Source: DATFTF01 sp963825175 (lineage in GTDB: Bacteria > Acidobacteriota > Thermoanaerobaculia > UBA5066 > Gp7-AA6). From it: a stretch of DNA of 64,000 bases. This document shows positions 62,056 to 64,000 of the stretch, one piece after another. The position numbers and the translations under genes are program-made. The number at the start of each line of letters is the position of its first letter. Positions within the stretch are counted from its first letter, which is position 1. The stretch is from contig CAWGSA010000001.1 in assembly GCA_963825175.1 (NCBI GenBank), forward strand, positions 310,001 to 374,000, read 5' to 3'. The notes below the pieces were generated by a model. That model saw only the letters and a list, made by a program, of their open reading frames with translations. It ran no database searches and was not told the origin of the DNA.

Positions 62056-62606
62056 TCCGATACTGCGAGATCGCGACGCCGATCGGCCCATTGCTCCTGG
62101 CGGGCGACGACGCGGGCCTTCGCCTCGTCTCCTTTCAGGGCGGTCCGCACAGAATCGAGCCCGCAGCCGACTGGCGCCGTTCCCGGGAGCCCTTTCGCGC
62201 GACCATCGCGCAGCTTCAGGCGTACTTCGCGGGAACGCTCAAGGATTTCGACCTGCCGTTGGCTCTCGAGGGCACGGCTTTCCAGCAGAAGGTCTGGGCG
62301 CTCCTGCGAGCGATTCCCTACGGCGAGACGATGACGTACGCCGAGCTCGCGCGGCGGCTCGGCCGATCCACCGCGTACCGCGCCGTCGGCGCCGCCAACC
62401 GCCGCAACCCGATTCCGATCATCATCCCCTGCCACCGCGTCATCGGCACGGACGGATCGCTGACCGGCTTTGGGGGAGGGCTCGCGGTCAAGCGCGCCCT
62501 CCTGAGGCTCGAAGGCGGCGACCGGCGGGCGCTCCAGCGGCCGCTCTTCCAGATCGACGAAAGCTGGTCCCCCCGAGACGCCGCCGGGAGGCGCGACGAC
62601 GCCTGA
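62052..62606 (+). CDS. ogt: Methylated-DNA--protein-cysteine methyltransferase
   Basis: 184 residues, ATG 62052 overlapping the preceding stop (ATGATC). The acceptor site is IPIIIPCHRVIGTDGSLTGFGGGL (Cys in PCHR), with GTAFQQKVWALLRAIPYGETMTYAELARRLG. Removes alkyl groups from O6 of guanine by irreversible transfer to the Cys. Coupled to the Ada-like regulator, so likely co-induced by alkylation damage. Confidence 0.95.
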   Translation: MIRYCEIATPIGPLLLAGDDAGLRLVSFQGGPHRIEPAADWRRSREPFRATIAQLQAYFAGTLKDFDLPLALEGTAFQQKVWALLRAIPYGETMTYAELARRLGRSTAYRAVGAANRRNPIPIIIPCHRVIGTDGSLTGFGGGLAVKRALLRLEGGDRRALQRPLFQIDESWSPRDAAGRRDDA

Positions 62607-63241
62607 TGCGAACGAGCCTTCTCGCCGCGGCCACCTTGTTCTGGATCGGCAGCGGAGGGGCTCCTTCTCTTGCGGCGCCCGCCGCGGAAACGAAGCCCGC
62701 GCCGTGCTCGGCCCCGGAGTACCGGAGCCTCGATTTCTGGGTCGGAGACTGGGACGCCTATGACGTCGAGGATCTCAAGACGCCGGCGGCGCGGGCGCGC
62801 GTCGACGTCATCCTGGGCGGATGCGCGCTGCGCGAGATCTACGAAGGCAACAACGGAGTCGTCGGACAGAGCTTCACGGCCTACGACGCCGGCCGGAAGC
62901 TCTGGCATCAGACCTGGGTGACCAACCGGGGAAAGCTCCTCACCATCGAGGGGCGATTCGAGGGCAACAGTCTGACTCTCGAAGGGCCTCAATCTTCGCC
63001 CGACGGCGGCAAAGAGCTCCTGCGAGGCCTGTGGAGACCACAGGACGGCGGCGTCCGGGAGGTCGCCCATTCCTCCTCCGACGCCGGCGCGACCTGGAAG
63101 CCGCTTTTCGACATCCTTTTTCTTCCCCACAAGGGGGGAGCGGGAGGAGCGATTCCGTCCGCGCGGCCGACGCCCTGGAGATTCCCTGGCGCCGCATCCT
63201 CCCATCCGGAGCGCGTCGCACTCCCGGCTTACGGGCGGTAG
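62606..63241 (+). CDS. Exported DUF1579-like protein
   Basis: 211 residues, ATG 62606 sharing one base with the ogt stop. Signal peptide (LLAAATLFWIGSGGAPSLAAP). YRSLDFWVGDWDAYDVEDLK, LGGCALREIYEGNNGVVGQSFTAYDAGRKLWHQTWVTNRG resembles DUF1579/lipocalin-like domains. The last ~40 residues (after FDILFLPHKGG) do not fit; a late frameshift is possible. Position in the alkylation-repair unit may be accidental. Confidence 0.75.
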   Translation: MRTSLLAAATLFWIGSGGAPSLAAPAAETKPAPCSAPEYRSLDFWVGDWDAYDVEDLKTPAARARVDVILGGCALREIYEGNNGVVGQSFTAYDAGRKLWHQTWVTNRGKLLTIEGRFEGNSLTLEGPQSSPDGGKELLRGLWRPQDGGVREVAHSSSDAGATWKPLFDILFLPHKGGAGGAIPSARPTPWRFPGAASSHPERVALPAYGR

Positions 63242-63288
63242 GCGGCGTCCAGGCTCGATTCGGTCCTGGGCCGTCGTCCCGGACCCGC

Positions 63289-63345
63289 GACATTGGGGTC
63301 CGAAGTTGGCGACCGGATCTCGCTGCCCGACGGTATCGTCGCGCC
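63289..63345 (+). promoter_or_regulatory. Shared upstream promoter element, copy B
   Basis: Copy B of the element at 60469: GACATTGGGGTCCGAAGTTGGCGACC, then 22 bp and a TATCGT hexamer, 30 bp before the ATG of the next gene. Similar distance to the start codon as copy A (30 vs 33 nt). Confidence 0.5.
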
Positions 63346-63822
63346 ATGAGAAAGATTGCCGCCTTGCGTCCGAGGGCGCTCGCCGCCACCGTCTTGCTGA
63401 CCGCCGTCCTGCTCCCGCACGAAACTCGCGCCCGGGCCGCCCAGGCCGACGACTCGAAGGCCGTCGCCGCGCTCGACGAGCAGTACCAGGCCGCGGTCAG
63501 GAACAACGACGCCGACACGATGGCCAGGATCCTGGCCGAGGACTTCGCGCTGGTCACCGGACGGGGCAGGATCCATACCAAAGACGAGCTTCTGGAAGAC
63601 GCGCGCCGGAAGAGCGCGACCTACGAGCATCAGGAGGACACACAGCGGACGGTCCGCGTGTGGGGCGACACCGCGGTCGTGACCGCGCTCTTGTGGGAGA
63701 AGGGCGTCGACAAAGGCCAGCCGTTCGAATACCACGTCTGGTTCAGCGACACCTACGTGCGCACGCCCGGCGGCTGGAAGTACGTTTTCGGCCAGGCCTC
63801 CCTGCCTCTTCCCAAGCCATGA
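63346..63822 (+). CDS. Exported SnoaL/DUF4440-like protein
   Basis: 158 residues, ATG 63346. Signal peptide (ALAATVLLTAVLLPHETRARAA). NTF2-like fold: VAALDEQYQAAVRNNDADTMARILAEDFALVTGRGRIHTKDELLEDARRK and FEYHVWFSDTYVRTPGGWKYVFGQASLP. Small-molecule binding or turnover; function unknown. Transcription probably starts from the shared element upstream. Confidence 0.85.
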   Translation: MRKIAALRPRALAATVLLTAVLLPHETRARAAQADDSKAVAALDEQYQAAVRNNDADTMARILAEDFALVTGRGRIHTKDELLEDARRKSATYEHQEDTQRTVRVWGDTAVVTALLWEKGVDKGQPFEYHVWFSDTYVRTPGGWKYVFGQASLPLPKP

Positions 63823-63840
63823 TCGACCGCTCGAGCAGTC

Positions 63841-63950
63841 CGCCCGCCGCGCGGCGGGCGCCGCGTTCGCGTCACGGGCGTCCGGCGCGGCAAGGCTCCG
63901 CCCTGCGAAGGCCGCCGGCGGCCCGGGGCGCCCGGGAAACCCGGGTCGCC
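63841..63950. other. Cluster of GC-rich palindromes at the window end
   Basis: Three perfect inverted repeats within 110 bp: 63841-63860 (10-bp arms, no spacer), 63910-63923 (7-bp arms) and CCCGGG-AAA-CCCGGG (63931-63945), the last extended by GGCG/CGCC. They follow the stop at 63822. They may act as terminators or belong to a regulatory RNA; an open frame over them (from 63819) looks like low-complexity noncoding sequence. Confidence 0.4.
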
Positions 63951-64000
63951 GACCACACTTCGGAAATCGTGGCCGACGCCTTCAATGCCTCCTTCGAGGG

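Noticed and set aside
60244..62091. 615-codon open frame on the minus strand
   Set aside because: Antisense to the Ada/AlkA gene; no recognisable sequence.
63819..64000. Open frame with an ATGA overlap after the last gene, running out of the window
   Set aside because: Low-complexity Arg/Pro/Ala sequence over several palindromes; it could be the start of a gene but nothing supports it.

Overview
This is a high-GC bacterial chromosomal window. It contains many secreted or TAT-exported proteins, two Ser/Thr protein kinases, a PadR regulator coupled to an FtsX/MacB-type (ADOP-like) permease, DinB, VOC and DGPF small enzymes, and a DUF6496 protein. That mix suggests an Acidobacteriota-type soil or sediment bacterium (inference; no rRNA or marker gene is present). 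I see no rRNA, tRNA, CRISPR array, insertion sequence or prophage.

Left part (1-12.7 kb): a partial alpha/beta hydrolase, an ankyrin-repeat exported protein and a frameshifted membrane protein. These are followed by a compact locus of three tiny basic peptides with a V(K/R)GG motif, an MvdD-like ATP-grasp ligase and a 2OG-Fe(II) oxygenase-like protein (3.2-6.35 kb), which looks like an undescribed RiPP (graspetide-like) system. Then come a PP2C/SpoIIE phosphatase, an M14 carboxypeptidase coupled to a small propeptide-like protein, a TAT-exported FAD amine oxidase and a DinB protein. A further VKGG peptide lies at 12.5 kb.

Middle part (12.9-42.4 kb): exported hydrolases (MBL fold, M1-like metallopeptidase, S1 protease with PKD and CARDB domains), a frameshifted beta-propeller protein and a frameshifted GT39-like glycosyltransferase. 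VOC/AraC/DinB genes follow, then a GNAT-TrmO fusion, a MOSC protein, a cNMP-binding/thioredoxin-reductase-like fusion, an aldo/keto reductase and a decayed phoD-like gene. After these come a membrane Ser/Thr kinase, a transglutaminase-like protein, the padR-permease pair, an ECF-like sigma factor and a kinase-BRCT fusion. Four palindromes of the form ACAAT-N6-ATTGT are scattered through this part.

Right part (42.4-64 kb): small enzymes; a two-ORF thioredoxin-like gene interrupted by an in-frame UGA that is followed by a bSECIS-like hairpin (selenoprotein candidate); a cardiolipin-synthase-like PLD protein; and a six-gene operon that matches the E. coli yfaP-yfaT-yfaA-yfaS-yfaQ set around a bacterial alpha-2-macroglobulin. 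The window ends with an ada/alkA-ogt DNA-alkylation repair operon and small exported proteins. Two genes here share a promoter-proximal element with identical spacing.

Several genes carry single-base frameshifts, two of which can be repaired by adding one G to a G-run. Some of the broken genes may therefore be assembly indels rather than true pseudogenes.
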